Origin: Pseudomonas sp. 5P_3.1_Bac2
GTDB lineage: Bacteria > Pseudomonadota > Gammaproteobacteria > Pseudomonadales > Pseudomonadaceae
DNA: 64,000 bases
Reading direction: 5' to 3'
Assembly (NCBI RefSeq): GCF_025465995.1
Contig: NZ_JANLNY010000030.1
Span: forward strand, 248,001 to 312,000
Shown: positions 16,828 through 25,361 of the stretch, piece by piece
How the letters are laid out: every line of letters begins with the position of its first letter
Position numbering within the stretch: the first letter of the stretch is position 1
The notes under the pieces: model-generated
Seen by the model: the letters and a program-made list of their open reading frames with translations, nothing else
Database searches by the model: none
What the model was told of the DNA's origin: nothing
Translations under genes and position numbers: made by a program

Positions 16828-19800
16828 ATGAAAATCCTGAGCCTGCGCTTAAAGAACCTCAACTCGCTCAAGGGCGAGTGGAAGATTGATTTCGCTGGCG
16901 AGCCCTTTAAGGACAACGGTCTGTTTGCCATTACCGGGCCCACCGGTGCCGGCAAAACCACGTTGCTGGATGCCATTTGCCTGGCGCTGTATCACCGCAC
17001 GCCGCGTATGAGCACGCTGTCGGCCAGCGCCAATGAGCTGATGACCCGGCACACTGCGGACTGCTTGGCCGAGGTTGAGTTTGAGGTTAAAGGTGTTGGC
17101 TACCGCGCCTTCTGGAGCCAACGCCGCGCCCGCGATAAAGCCGATGGTGCGTTGCAGGCGCCCAAGGTCGAGTTGGCGCGAATCGCCGATGGGCAAATTC
17201 TCACCGATAAGATCAACGACAAACTCAAGCAAACCGAGCAACTCACCGGTTTGGACTTCGAGCGCTTTACTAAGTCCATGCTCCTGGCCCAGGGTGGCTT
17301 TGCCGCGTTTCTAGAGGCCAACGCCAACCAGCGCGCGGAGCTGCTGGAGGAACTGACTGGCACCGATATCTACGGGCAGATTTCCCAGCGCGTGTTTGAG
17401 CAAACCCGTGAGGTGAAGGCGCAGCTGGATCAACTACGCGCCCGCGCCGAAGGTGTTGAGCTGCTCAGCGCAGAGCAGCGCGAGCAATTGCAGGAGGACG
17501 CGGCGCAGGTGCAAGCCCGCGAAGCACAGCTACAGCAGCAGAACACTGATCTGCAACGCCAACGCCAGTGGCGCAGTGAGTTGGATAAAACCCAACAGCA
17601 ATTGGCACAGCTTGCCCAGACTGAGCAGTTGGCGCACAGCGAGTTACAGGCTGCGCAGCCGCAGCTTGCTAGGTTGGCCAGTAGTGAGCCGGCACAAGCG
17701 TTGCAGCCACTGCATCAGGCCGTGCAGCAAGCACGTCAGGCTTTGGCGCAGACTGAGCAGGCGCTGCGCGTTAATGAGTCCGAGAGCCGCCAGGTTGAAG
17801 ACCTGATCGCCAGCCATACCTGGCAGGCGTTGCAGGCCAGCACTTATCTGCTGGGCCAGCAACAGCAAATCCACGCTCAGCTCAGCGGCCAGTTACAGCA
17901 GGTGCAGCGTCAGTTGGCTGAGCATCCCCAGCATGGCCAATTGGCTGAGCAATTGGCCGGCTGGCGCGAGCAGTTTAAAGCCCGGGCCGATATGCAGCAG
18001 GCCGTTAGCCTGGCAGAGGACGAGCACCGCTCAGGCCGGCAGGCGAGCAACCAGTGCCAGGCCAGGTTGGCGGAACAGCAACAGCGCTTACAACTTGGCC
18101 AGCAGCATTGCGACAGCGTCCGGTTGGCGGCAGAGCAGGCGGCTCAGGCGCTGCACGAGCTGCTGGCCGGCCAGGATGAGCCCGGCTTGCGCGCGGATTG
18201 GCAGCGCTTGCATGGGCAAGCCGGCGTGCTCGCGCAATTGCTAGAGCTAAGTGGCCATCGTCAGCGCCATGAGCAGGAGCAATCACAACTGCGCGCCAGT
18301 GTCGCCAACCTGGCCGAGCAGCATCAGCTTAAGACTCAGGAGCGCGAGCAGCTGCGCGGCAGCTACAAAGACCTGAAAGAACAGGTCCGAGCCCAGGAGA
18401 AACTGCTGGAACAGGAGCAGCGTATTCAGCAACTGGAAGCTTATCGCGCGCAGTTGCAGCCTGATGATGCCTGCCCGCTGTGCGGTTCTCATCAGCATCC
18501 GGCCATTGAGCGCTATCAGGCGCTGGATGTGACTTCCACACAAGGCGTGCTTGAGCGCAAACGCCGCGAGCTGGAAAGTCTGACGGAAAAAGGTCAGCAG
18601 CTGGCGGCTGAGCTGAGCGGCATCGACGCCAGCCTGGCGCAGCAGGAGCAACAGCTGGCGCGCGGCCAGCAAAGCGGCACAGAGTTGGCCGCTCGTTGGC
18701 ACAGCTTAAGCGCGCAGCTCGCCACGCCGGTGGCAGCTGTCAGCGAGTTGGCAGGCCACCAACAGCAAGTGGCTACGGCAATGCAGGGACTTGAACAGCG
18801 CCTGGATCAGTTGGAGCAGCGTAAGCAGGCCCATGAGCAGGCCCGCCAACAGCAGCAAAAAGCCCTGGATCAATACAAGGCCGTCGAGCACGAGGTAAAG
18901 CTGTTGCAGCAGCAGCTGCATAGCGTCGATGAGCGCCAGCGCAAAGTCCAAACGGATCTGGCGCAGCTGCAGCAGCGAGCGCAGGTGCATGAACAGCAAT
19001 TGGGCGAATCCCTGTCCGCCTTCGGTTATTCACTGCCGGATGACGGTGAGCGTTGGCTGGCCCAGCGCCAAGCGGATTGGCAAGCCTGGCAGCAGGCGCA
19101 AAGCCAAATCCAGCAGTTGCAGCAGAGGCTGACTGAGTTAAACCACGAGACGCAACAGCTTGCGCAGCATCAGCAGCGCTGGCAACAGCGCTGGACGCAG
19201 TTGCAGCTCCCCGAACGCAACGTTGCGGCCTTGAGCCAAGACGCGCAGACCCTGCTGCAACAAATCGAGCAGCAGGTGGAAGACGCCCAGCGTCGCCAGC
19301 AAGCCCTGAACGGTAGTCAGCAGACCTTACTGGCCCGCCAGCAGGACGAACAAACCCGGCTTCAGCAGGCTGAACAAGCGTGGCAGGCTGGGTTGCTGAG
19401 CAGCCCGTTTGCCACTGAGGCGGACTATTTAGCGGCCTTGCTGGGCGCCGAGGAGCGCGCCGGCTTGCAGCAGTTGCAGCAACGCCTGCACAAGGCCCTG
19501 AGTGACGCCCAAGCCTTACAGCAGGCGGCTCAGCAGCAGTGGCAAGCCTTGCAGGCAGCTCCGGCGACGCAGCTGAGCGCCGAGCAGCTTGCCGCCCAGC
19601 TCGCAGAACTGGCCGAACAGTTGAAACAGTTGAGTCAGCGCCAAGGCGAAATCCGCGCCCAGCTACAAGGCGATGACCAGCGCCGCGTCAGTCAGCAAAG
19701 CCTGTTTGCCGAGATCGAACAGCAGCAAGGCCAGTTTGATCTGTGGCAAAAACTCAATAGCCTGATCGGTTCCGCCGATGGCGCCAAGTTCCGCAAGTTC

Positions 19801-20256
19801 GCCCAGGGGCTGACGTTGGATCACTTGGTCTATCTGGCTAACCAACAGCTACAGCGCCTACATGGCCGCTATCAGCTGGCGCGTAAAGGCAGTGGTGAGT
19901 TGGAGCTGGAGGTGCTCGACACCTGGCAGGCCGATGCCGCCCGCGACACCCGTACGCTATCTGGCGGCGAAAGCTTTTTGGTCAGCCTGGCCCTGGCTTT
20001 GGCGCTGTCGGATCTGGTCAGCCATAAAACCAGCATTGACTCGCTATTCCTCGACGAAGGCTTCGGCACCTTGGATGGCGAAACCCTGGAAGTGGCGCTG
20101 GATGCTCTGGATAGCCTCAATGCCAGCGGCAAAATGATCGGCGTGATCAGTCACGTCGAAGCCCTGAAAGAGCGCATCCCGGTGCAGCTCAAAGTGCACA
20201 AGAGCCTGGGCATGGGCTACAGCCAGCTGGATAAACGCTATGCGGTAACGGGCTGA
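16828..20256 (+). CDS. sbcC: Nuclease SbcCD ATPase subunit SbcC
   Basis: A 1142-residue SMC/Rad50-type ATPase. Walker A GPTGAGKT is at 37-44, the zinc-hook CPLC at 549-552 within two long coiled coils, the ABC signature LSGGES at 1044-1049 and Walker B SLFLDEGFG at 1072-1080. With nuclease SbcD it cleaves hairpins and blocked DNA ends. The ATG at 16828 gives the family start MKILSLRLKNLNSL; the frame remains open 91 codons upstream but that part is unrelated. The coiled coils are extremely rich in glutamine. No sbcD lies upstream or downstream, which is unusual because the two genes normally form an operon. Confidence 0.95.
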   Translation: MKILSLRLKNLNSLKGEWKIDFAGEPFKDNGLFAITGPTGAGKTTLLDAICLALYHRTPRMSTLSASANELMTRHTADCLAEVEFEVKGVGYRAFWSQRRARDKADGALQAPKVELARIADGQILTDKINDKLKQTEQLTGLDFERFTKSMLLAQGGFAAFLEANANQRAELLEELTGTDIYGQISQRVFEQTREVKAQLDQLRARAEGVELLSAEQREQLQEDAAQVQAREAQLQQQNTDLQRQRQWRSELDKTQQQLAQLAQTEQLAHSELQAAQPQLARLASSEPAQALQPLHQAVQQARQALAQTEQALRVNESESRQVEDLIASHTWQALQASTYLLGQQQQIHAQLSGQLQQVQRQLAEHPQHGQLAEQLAGWREQFKARADMQQAVSLAEDEHRSGRQASNQCQARLAEQQQRLQLGQQHCDSVRLAAEQAAQALHELLAGQDEPGLRADWQRLHGQAGVLAQLLELSGHRQRHEQEQSQLRASVANLAEQHQLKTQEREQLRGSYKDLKEQVRAQEKLLEQEQRIQQLEAYRAQLQPDDACPLCGSHQHPAIERYQALDVTSTQGVLERKRRELESLTEKGQQLAAELSGIDASLAQQEQQLARGQQSGTELAARWHSLSAQLATPVAAVSELAGHQQQVATAMQGLEQRLDQLEQRKQAHEQARQQQQKALDQYKAVEHEVKLLQQQLHSVDERQRKVQTDLAQLQQRAQVHEQQLGESLSAFGYSLPDDGERWLAQRQADWQAWQQAQSQIQQLQQRLTELNHETQQLAQHQQRWQQRWTQLQLPERNVAALSQDAQTLLQQIEQQVEDAQRRQQALNGSQQTLLARQQDEQTRLQQAEQAWQAGLLSSPFATEADYLAALLGAEERAGLQQLQQRLHKALSDAQALQQAAQQQWQALQAAPATQLSAEQLAAQLAELAEQLKQLSQRQGEIRAQLQGDDQRRVSQQSLFAEIEQQQGQFDLWQKLNSLIGSADGAKFRKFAQGLTLDHLVYLANQQLQRLHGRYQLARKGSGELELEVLDTWQADAARDTRTLSGGESFLVSLALALALSDLVSHKTSIDSLFLDEGFGTLDGETLEVALDALDSLNASGKMIGVISHVEALKERIPVQLKVHKSLGMGYSQLDKRYAVTG

Positions 20257-20701
20257 GCCGTAAACCTTAGCGCGCGGCATTAGCCGAATGATTGGTGTGC
20301 CGATGGTGGATGGCTTCGTCCATCCACCCTACGCGATAGATGGTGTGCCCTGAGTTTTCGTAGCCTGGATGAGCCGCAAAGCGGCGTAATCCGTGAGAGC
20401 CCACCAGGGTGCAGTTATTCACTCTGAGTTATTCAGGGCTGCGCTGGCGGTGGGGTTCGCTGCCGGCTTGCTGACGCGACTCACCTGCGTACGCGGATCA
20501 AACAGCAAGCGCAGCTAAACCGGCAGGTCGAGGGACGCGGGTTTGTTCGAGGGGGCTGGCAGGGTTGGCGTCTGAGGGCGATGACTTAGGCCAAAGCGGT
20601 GTTGTGGCTGCCCGACAAGCTGATTTTTCTGCTGGACAGTTTTCCCCAATCATTTGGACCAGTAGAGTGCCCGTTTGCATTGATTGAGTGCGGCGGACTC
20701 C
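20257..20701. repeat. Intergenic region with REP-like palindromes
   Basis: GGTGGATG (20305-20312) and CATCCACC (20321-20328) followed by CTACG are characteristic of the short Pseudomonas intergenic palindromes. A second element at 20360-20393 has GCCGC-AAA-GCGGC nested in TGGAT..ATCCG. A related copy occurs at 42466-42497. No gene was found in this 445-base stretch. Confidence 0.65.
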
Positions 20702-21946
20702 ATGGCGTTTTGGCTGGTAACAAGTTTATTTGTTCTTACCTACTTAGGCATGGCCCTGGGCCGGCTGCCGGGGCTGCGGGTGGATCGCAGTTGGCTGGCG
20801 GGGGCCGCAGCGGTGTTGTTGCTGTTTAGCGGCGCAGTGACGCCGCAGCAGGCCGCCAGCCATTTGGATGCCGGCGCTTTATTGCTGCTGCTGGGGCTGA
20901 TGCTGATCAGTGCGCAGTTTGATTTTTCCGGGGTGTATGCCTGGCTTAATCAACGCTTAAGTCACTGGGCCGATCGCCCGGCGCTGTTGCTGTTGGGGGT
21001 GGTGCTGTTATCTGGCTTGCTGTCGGCCATCCTGGTCAATGACATCGTCGCTTTCGCCCTGACGCCGCTGCTGTGCCATAGCTTGCTGGCGCGCCAGCTC
21101 GACCCACGGCCGTTTCTGTTGGCCCTGGCGTTGGCGGCCAATGCCGGTTCCAGCGCGAGCTTGATCGGCAATCCGCAAAATATCCTCTTGGGCCAGGCCG
21201 GTAACTTGGATTTCTGGGGCTATATGGCGGTGGCGGCGGTGCCGGCGTTGGCCGCATTGGTTATCAGCTATGGCGTGATCTACTGGCAGTGGCATAAGCG
21301 CTGGGGCGTGGCGCAGCCCGTGCCGCCGGCGGATGAGGGCGCCCCGGCGCAGCAGGTGTATGGCGCGCGTAGCTACCTCAAACCTTTGCTCGCCAGTGCG
21401 GTGCTGCTGATGCTGTTTTCCAGCAGCTTGCCGCGGGAGTTTTCTGCCCTGGCCGTGGCCGCGGCATTGATGATCTCGCGACGTTTTGCCAGCCGCGACT
21501 ATGTGCAGCAGGTGGACTGGAACCTGCTGCTGCTCTTCGCCGGGCTGTTTATTGTCACCGGCGCGGCCGTCGAGCTGCCGCAGATCACCGCGCTGGCGCA
21601 GCAGTTGAGTGAGGCCGGCTGGCTGCCTGAGGGGCTCTGGTCGTTAACCGGGGTGGCGCTGGTGGGCGGCAATCTGATTGGCAATGTGCCTTTGGTTATT
21701 TTGCTGTTGGGCGTGCTCCCGGAAGCCAGCCAGGGGTTGCTGATCAGCTTGGCGATTCTTTCCACCTTGGCCGGCAACCTGTTGATTATCGGCAGCGTGG
21801 TTAACTTGATCGTGGCCGAAAGTGCCCAGCGTCAAGGCGTGCAACTGGGCTTTATGGACTTCGCCCGCAGCGGCCTGCCGGTCACGCTGCTCAGCCTGGC
21901 GGTGGCCGTGGCCTGGTTGGGTCTAGGCGGTTGGTTGCCTTGGTAG
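20702..21946 (+). CDS. SLC13/ArsB-type permease
   Basis: A 414-residue polytopic protein with about 11 hydrophobic segments and two IT-superfamily half repeats. The first has SAILVNDIVAFALTPLL and GSSASLIGNPQNILLGQ. The second has LVGGNLIGNVPLVILL and GNLLIIGSVVNLIV, the paired Asn-Pro/Val hairpins of ArsB, NhaD and DASS transporters. It resembles the YbiR branch. The cargo (anion or cation antiport) cannot be read off. Start at ATG 20702; a GTG 18 bases upstream is also possible. Confidence 0.82.
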   Translation: MAFWLVTSLFVLTYLGMALGRLPGLRVDRSWLAGAAAVLLLFSGAVTPQQAASHLDAGALLLLLGLMLISAQFDFSGVYAWLNQRLSHWADRPALLLLGVVLLSGLLSAILVNDIVAFALTPLLCHSLLARQLDPRPFLLALALAANAGSSASLIGNPQNILLGQAGNLDFWGYMAVAAVPALAALVISYGVIYWQWHKRWGVAQPVPPADEGAPAQQVYGARSYLKPLLASAVLLMLFSSSLPREFSALAVAAALMISRRFASRDYVQQVDWNLLLLFAGLFIVTGAAVELPQITALAQQLSEAGWLPEGLWSLTGVALVGGNLIGNVPLVILLLGVLPEASQGLLISLAILSTLAGNLLIIGSVVNLIVAESAQRQGVQLGFMDFARSGLPVTLLSLAVAVAWLGLGGWLPW

Positions 21947-21957
21947 GGCTGGGCGGC

Positions 21958-21993
21958 GGGCTGCCCGGCTAGCGATTAGCTGGCAGGCAGCCC
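21958..21993. terminator. Hairpin between convergent genes
   Basis: GGGCTGCC (21958-21965) and GGCAGCCC (21986-21993) flank additional GGCTA/TAGC pairing. It lies between the convergent permease and rlmF. Confidence 0.6.
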
Positions 21994-22002
21994 ATCAGCG
22001 TT

Positions 22003-23058
22003 TTACTCGGCCCAGTAATGCTGGCGCCAGGCTTGCTGTTGTTCGGTGCTGTGGAAGGTCCAGGCGACAAAACGGCTGATTTTTTGCCCTTGGGCCATCT
22101 CCACGGTCTTCACTTGTACGGCGCCGGCCTTGGCCAGTGCGGCGTAGACCAAGGGCAGGTTAGCGGCCTTGGAGATCAGGCTGCTAAACCACAGCACCTG
22201 CTTAGCCACGGCCACACTTTGTTCGATCAAACGACTGACAAAGGCCGCTTCGCCCCCCTGACACCACAGCTCGGCTGCCTGGCCGCCGAAGTTCAGCACC
22301 GGCAGTTTGCGCTTAGGGTCGAGCTTGCCGAGGTTCTTCCATTTGCGCTTGCTGCCGCTGCTGGCCTCGGCGGCGCTGGCATGGAAGGGCGGGTTGCACA
22401 GGGTCAGATCAAAGCGTTCATCCGCGTTAAGGAGGCCGTTAAAGATCTGCTGGCTGTCAGCTTGCTTGCGCAGCTCGATCAGCTTGTCTAAACCATTGCT
22501 GTGCACGATAGCCTTGGCCGAGCTAAGGGCGCTGTCGGCAATATCAGCGCCGACAAACTGCCAGCCGTATTCACGGTTACCCAGCAGCGGATAAATACAG
22601 TTGGCGCCTACGCCGATATCCAGTGCGCGCAGGCGTGGCCCCCGGGGGATCACGCCGTCATTGCCCAAGGCCAAGAGGTCGGCTAAGTAGTGCAGATAAT
22701 CGGCGCGTCCCGGAATGGGCGGGCACAGATAATCCGGCGGAATATCCCAGTGCGCGATGCCGTACTGCTGCTTGAGCAAGGCGCGGTTAAACGCCTTGAC
22801 TGCCGCCGGGTTGGCGAAGTCGATGGACTGTTTGCCGTAGGGGTTAAGAATCACGAACTCGGCCAGCTCCGGGCTTTTGGCGATCAGCGCGGGGAAGTCA
22901 TAGCGACCTTGATGGCGATTACGCGGGTGCAGCTCACCCTTGCTCGCCGCCAGTTTGGCCGTTGGCGCAGAGGCCTTGGTTGCCTTGGCGGGCTTGCTGG
23001 GGTGGCCACCAGCGGCTGGCGGGCGGACGTTACGGGGAGCTTTCGGCGACTTGGACAT
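22003..23058 (-). CDS. rlmF: 23S rRNA (adenine-1618 N6)-methyltransferase
   Basis: A 351-residue SAM-dependent methyltransferase. A basic Lys/Pro/Ala-rich N-terminal extension (about 45 residues) precedes LHPRNRHQGRYDFPAL, the family start. The SAM loop is ALDIGVGANCIYPLLG, and the catalytic motif is CNPPFHAS for N6-adenine chemistry. It methylates A1618 of 23S rRNA. The Met at 23058 is preferred over a TTG 18 bases upstream. It is convergent with the permease gene. Confidence 0.93.
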   Translation of the reverse strand: MSKSPKAPRNVRPPAAGGHPSKPAKATKASAPTAKLAASKGELHPRNRHQGRYDFPALIAKSPELAEFVILNPYGKQSIDFANPAAVKAFNRALLKQQYGIAHWDIPPDYLCPPIPGRADYLHYLADLLALGNDGVIPRGPRLRALDIGVGANCIYPLLGNREYGWQFVGADIADSALSSAKAIVHSNGLDKLIELRKQADSQQIFNGLLNADERFDLTLCNPPFHASAAEASSGSKRKWKNLGKLDPKRKLPVLNFGGQAAELWCQGGEAAFVSRLIEQSVAVAKQVLWFSSLISKAANLPLVYAALAKAGAVQVKTVEMAQGQKISRFVAWTFHSTEQQQAWRQHYWAE

Positions 23059-23158
23059 AACTCGGTATCTAGACAATCAAGGCGCGGATTTTCCCATGCT
23101 TTGCCCGCGCCTGCTTGCTCAATCGCCAGCGCGCCTGATCAAAGGCCCGCGTTGCGCA

Positions 23159-24988
23159 TCACAGCGGAAACAACCAGGGCACCAGCAGCACGCAAACCAG
23201 CATCACCAGCAAGGTAAAGGGCACGCCGACCCGGACAAAATCACCAAAGCGGTATTGCCCCGGCCCCAGCACCAACGTGTTCACGGGAGAGGAAATCGGC
23301 GTCATAAAGGCCGCTGAAGCCGCCAGCGCCACGGTCATGGCAAAGGGCAGGGGTGATGCATCCAGGGCTTGGGCAGTGGCGATGGCGACTGGCGCCATGA
23401 GCACGGCGGTGGCGGTATTGGAGATAAACAAGCCAATCACCGCGGTGAGGGCAAACAGGCAGCCGAGCAGCAGGTGCGGGCCGGCAGCGCCGAGGCTGCC
23501 GACCAGGGTTTGGACGGCCAGATCAACCCCGCCGGTTTTCGCCAATGCTTGGGCAAAGGGCAGCATGCCGACGATCAAAATCAGCGTCGGCCAGTGAATG
23601 GCGCGGTAGGCGCTGGGCAGATCAATGCAGCGAAACGCGCCGAGCAGCAGGCAGGTGATCAGCGCGGCCTGCACATTGGGCACCACACCGCTAACCATCA
23701 AGCCGACCATCACCAGCAAACACAGCAGGGCGTAGGGGGCCTTGCGCGCCGCGGGCGCCACCTCGGCCACTTCAGCAGGCAGGCTAAGCACTAAGAAGTC
23801 GCGGCTTTGCCCTTGCAGGCGGTGGATGTCAGTCCAGTTGCCGGCGACCAGCAAGGTGTCGGCGGCATGCAGTTTTTCATCCACCAAAACGCCTTCCAGC
23901 GCCTGGCCCTGACGGCGCACGCCGACCACATTGAGTTTGTGCTGTGAGCGGAATCCCAGCTCTTGGATGGTCTTGCCCGGCAGTTGCGACTCCGGCGGCA
24001 AGGCCACCTCCGCCAGGCCGAGCTCGTGGGCATGCAGGCTGAAGTAGGAGTGGGGCAGGGCGCGCGGCTCCAAGCCCAGTTGCTGATAAGCGCCGAGCAG
24101 GCCAATGGTCGGGCTGGCGATATCCACCAGCAGCACATCGCCCGGCTCCAATACCGTGTTGCCGGTGGCGTTAAGCAGTAAGGTGCGCAGGCGTTGCCGG
24201 CGTTCAATGGCGATCACGTTAATGGCGTAATCGCGGCGCAGCTCCAGCTCATTTAAACGCTGGTTAACCAGTGGCGAGTTAGGCTTGAGGCTCAGGCGCC
24301 GCTCCCGTTCGGTCAGGCGATAGCGCGCGGCCAAATCGGCCATCGTCAGTTGCGGGATTTGTCCGCCACGCTGCTCGGCACGTTGCCCTAGCCAACGCCT
24401 GGCCAGCAGCATATACACCACGCCAAGGACTAACACGGTGAGGCCAATCGGGGTAAAGGCGAAGAAGCTGAAACCTTCCAGACCGGCGCGGCGCAGCTCG
24501 GCGTGCACCACCAAATTGGGGGGCGTGGCGACTAAGGTGAGCATGCCGCTGATCAGCCCGGCAAAAGCCAACGGCATCATCAAGCGCGCAGGGGCAATGC
24601 GCAGGCGGGCGCAAACACCGAGTACCACCGGAATAAAGATCGCCACCACGCCGGTAGAACTCATTACCGAGCCCAGCCCTGCCACAGCCAGCATCAGCAG
24701 AATAATCAAGCGTGTTTCGCTGCTGCCGGCCCGGGCCACCAGCCAGTCACCGAGGTGATAGGCAATGCCGGTGCGCACTAAGGCATCGCCGATCACAAAC
24801 AGCGCGGCAATCAGAATCACGTTGGCGTCGCTAAAACCGGCCAGCACCTCGTCCATGCTCAGCACGCCGGTCAGCGGCAGGGAGACCAGCATCAGCAAGG
24901 CCACCACATCGGTGCGCGGCTTGTTCAGGACAAACATGCCGACGGCCACGGCCAGCAGGCCGAGGACGCTGATTAGGTCGATACTCAT
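23159..24988 (-). CDS. SLC13-family permease with two TrkA-C (RCK-C) domains
   Basis: A 609-residue inner-membrane protein. The N-terminal half carries SDANVILIAALFVIG and MSSTGVVAIFIPVV. A cytoplasmic loop at about 225-390 has two RCK-C modules (PNSPLVNQRLNELELRRDYA; PGKTIQELGFRSQHKLNVVG). The C-terminal membrane half ends with SNTATAVLMAPVAIA and AAFMTPISSPVNTLVLGPGQY. It is typical of divalent-anion (sulfate or dicarboxylate) symporter relatives whose loop may bind a regulatory ligand. The small winged-helix gene lies 6 bases upstream in the same direction, so they are probably cotranscribed. Confidence 0.88.
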   Translation of the reverse strand: MSIDLISVLGLLAVAVGMFVLNKPRTDVVALLMLVSLPLTGVLSMDEVLAGFSDANVILIAALFVIGDALVRTGIAYHLGDWLVARAGSSETRLIILLMLAVAGLGSVMSSTGVVAIFIPVVLGVCARLRIAPARLMMPLAFAGLISGMLTLVATPPNLVVHAELRRAGLEGFSFFAFTPIGLTVLVLGVVYMLLARRWLGQRAEQRGGQIPQLTMADLAARYRLTERERRLSLKPNSPLVNQRLNELELRRDYAINVIAIERRQRLRTLLLNATGNTVLEPGDVLLVDIASPTIGLLGAYQQLGLEPRALPHSYFSLHAHELGLAEVALPPESQLPGKTIQELGFRSQHKLNVVGVRRQGQALEGVLVDEKLHAADTLLVAGNWTDIHRLQGQSRDFLVLSLPAEVAEVAPAARKAPYALLCLLVMVGLMVSGVVPNVQAALITCLLLGAFRCIDLPSAYRAIHWPTLILIVGMLPFAQALAKTGGVDLAVQTLVGSLGAAGPHLLLGCLFALTAVIGLFISNTATAVLMAPVAIATAQALDASPLPFAMTVALAASAAFMTPISSPVNTLVLGPGQYRFGDFVRVGVPFTLLVMLVCVLLVPWLFPL

Positions 24989-24994
24989 AACCGC

Positions 24995-25291
24995 TTAGGG
25001 ATAGCCCAAAAGGGTTTTGATCGCGTTGAGGTTAGCGCTGATCCACTGCGGGTTAATCGCGCCCCAGTCGCGGATCTGGTAGTGCCCGGCGTTATTGCGC
25101 TCGCCGGCTTCTTGCTGAAATTCGCAGAGAATATCCAACTCGCCCAGTGCGGCCAGGGTGTCCTGGGCGGTGCGCCGCGGCATGCCGGTGGCTTCCATCA
25201 AGGCTGGCACGCTGGTGGCTGCGCCGCTATGGATCAGCCAGGCCACGTACAAGCGGCGGTAAAAGCTGGTTTTAGTTTTGCTGACTTCCAT
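24995..25291 (-). CDS. Small winged-helix protein
   Basis: A 98-residue protein. The region SVPALMEATGMPRRTAQDTLAALGEL reads as helix-turn-helix, followed by a wing (AGERNNAGHYQIRDWG). It is conserved next to valS in pseudomonads to my recollection, but no target is known. It is the first gene of a unit with the SLC13/RCK permease. It lies between the valS terminator and the permease. Confidence 0.75.
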   Translation of the reverse strand: MEVSKTKTSFYRRLYVAWLIHSGAATSVPALMEATGMPRRTAQDTLAALGELDILCEFQQEAGERNNAGHYQIRDWGAINPQWISANLNAIKTLLGYP

Positions 25292-25327
25292 TGCATGTCC
25301 TTAAGCACAGGTGACGGCTGCGTGGAT

Positions 25328-25355
25328 AAAAAAGGCCCGCTAAAGAGCGGGCCTT
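25328..25355 (-). terminator. Terminator of valS
   Basis: AAGGCCCGCT and AGCGGGCCTT around a 4-base loop. On the minus strand a run of six or more T follows, 7 bases past the valS stop. Confidence 0.9.
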
Positions 25356-25361
25356 GGACGC

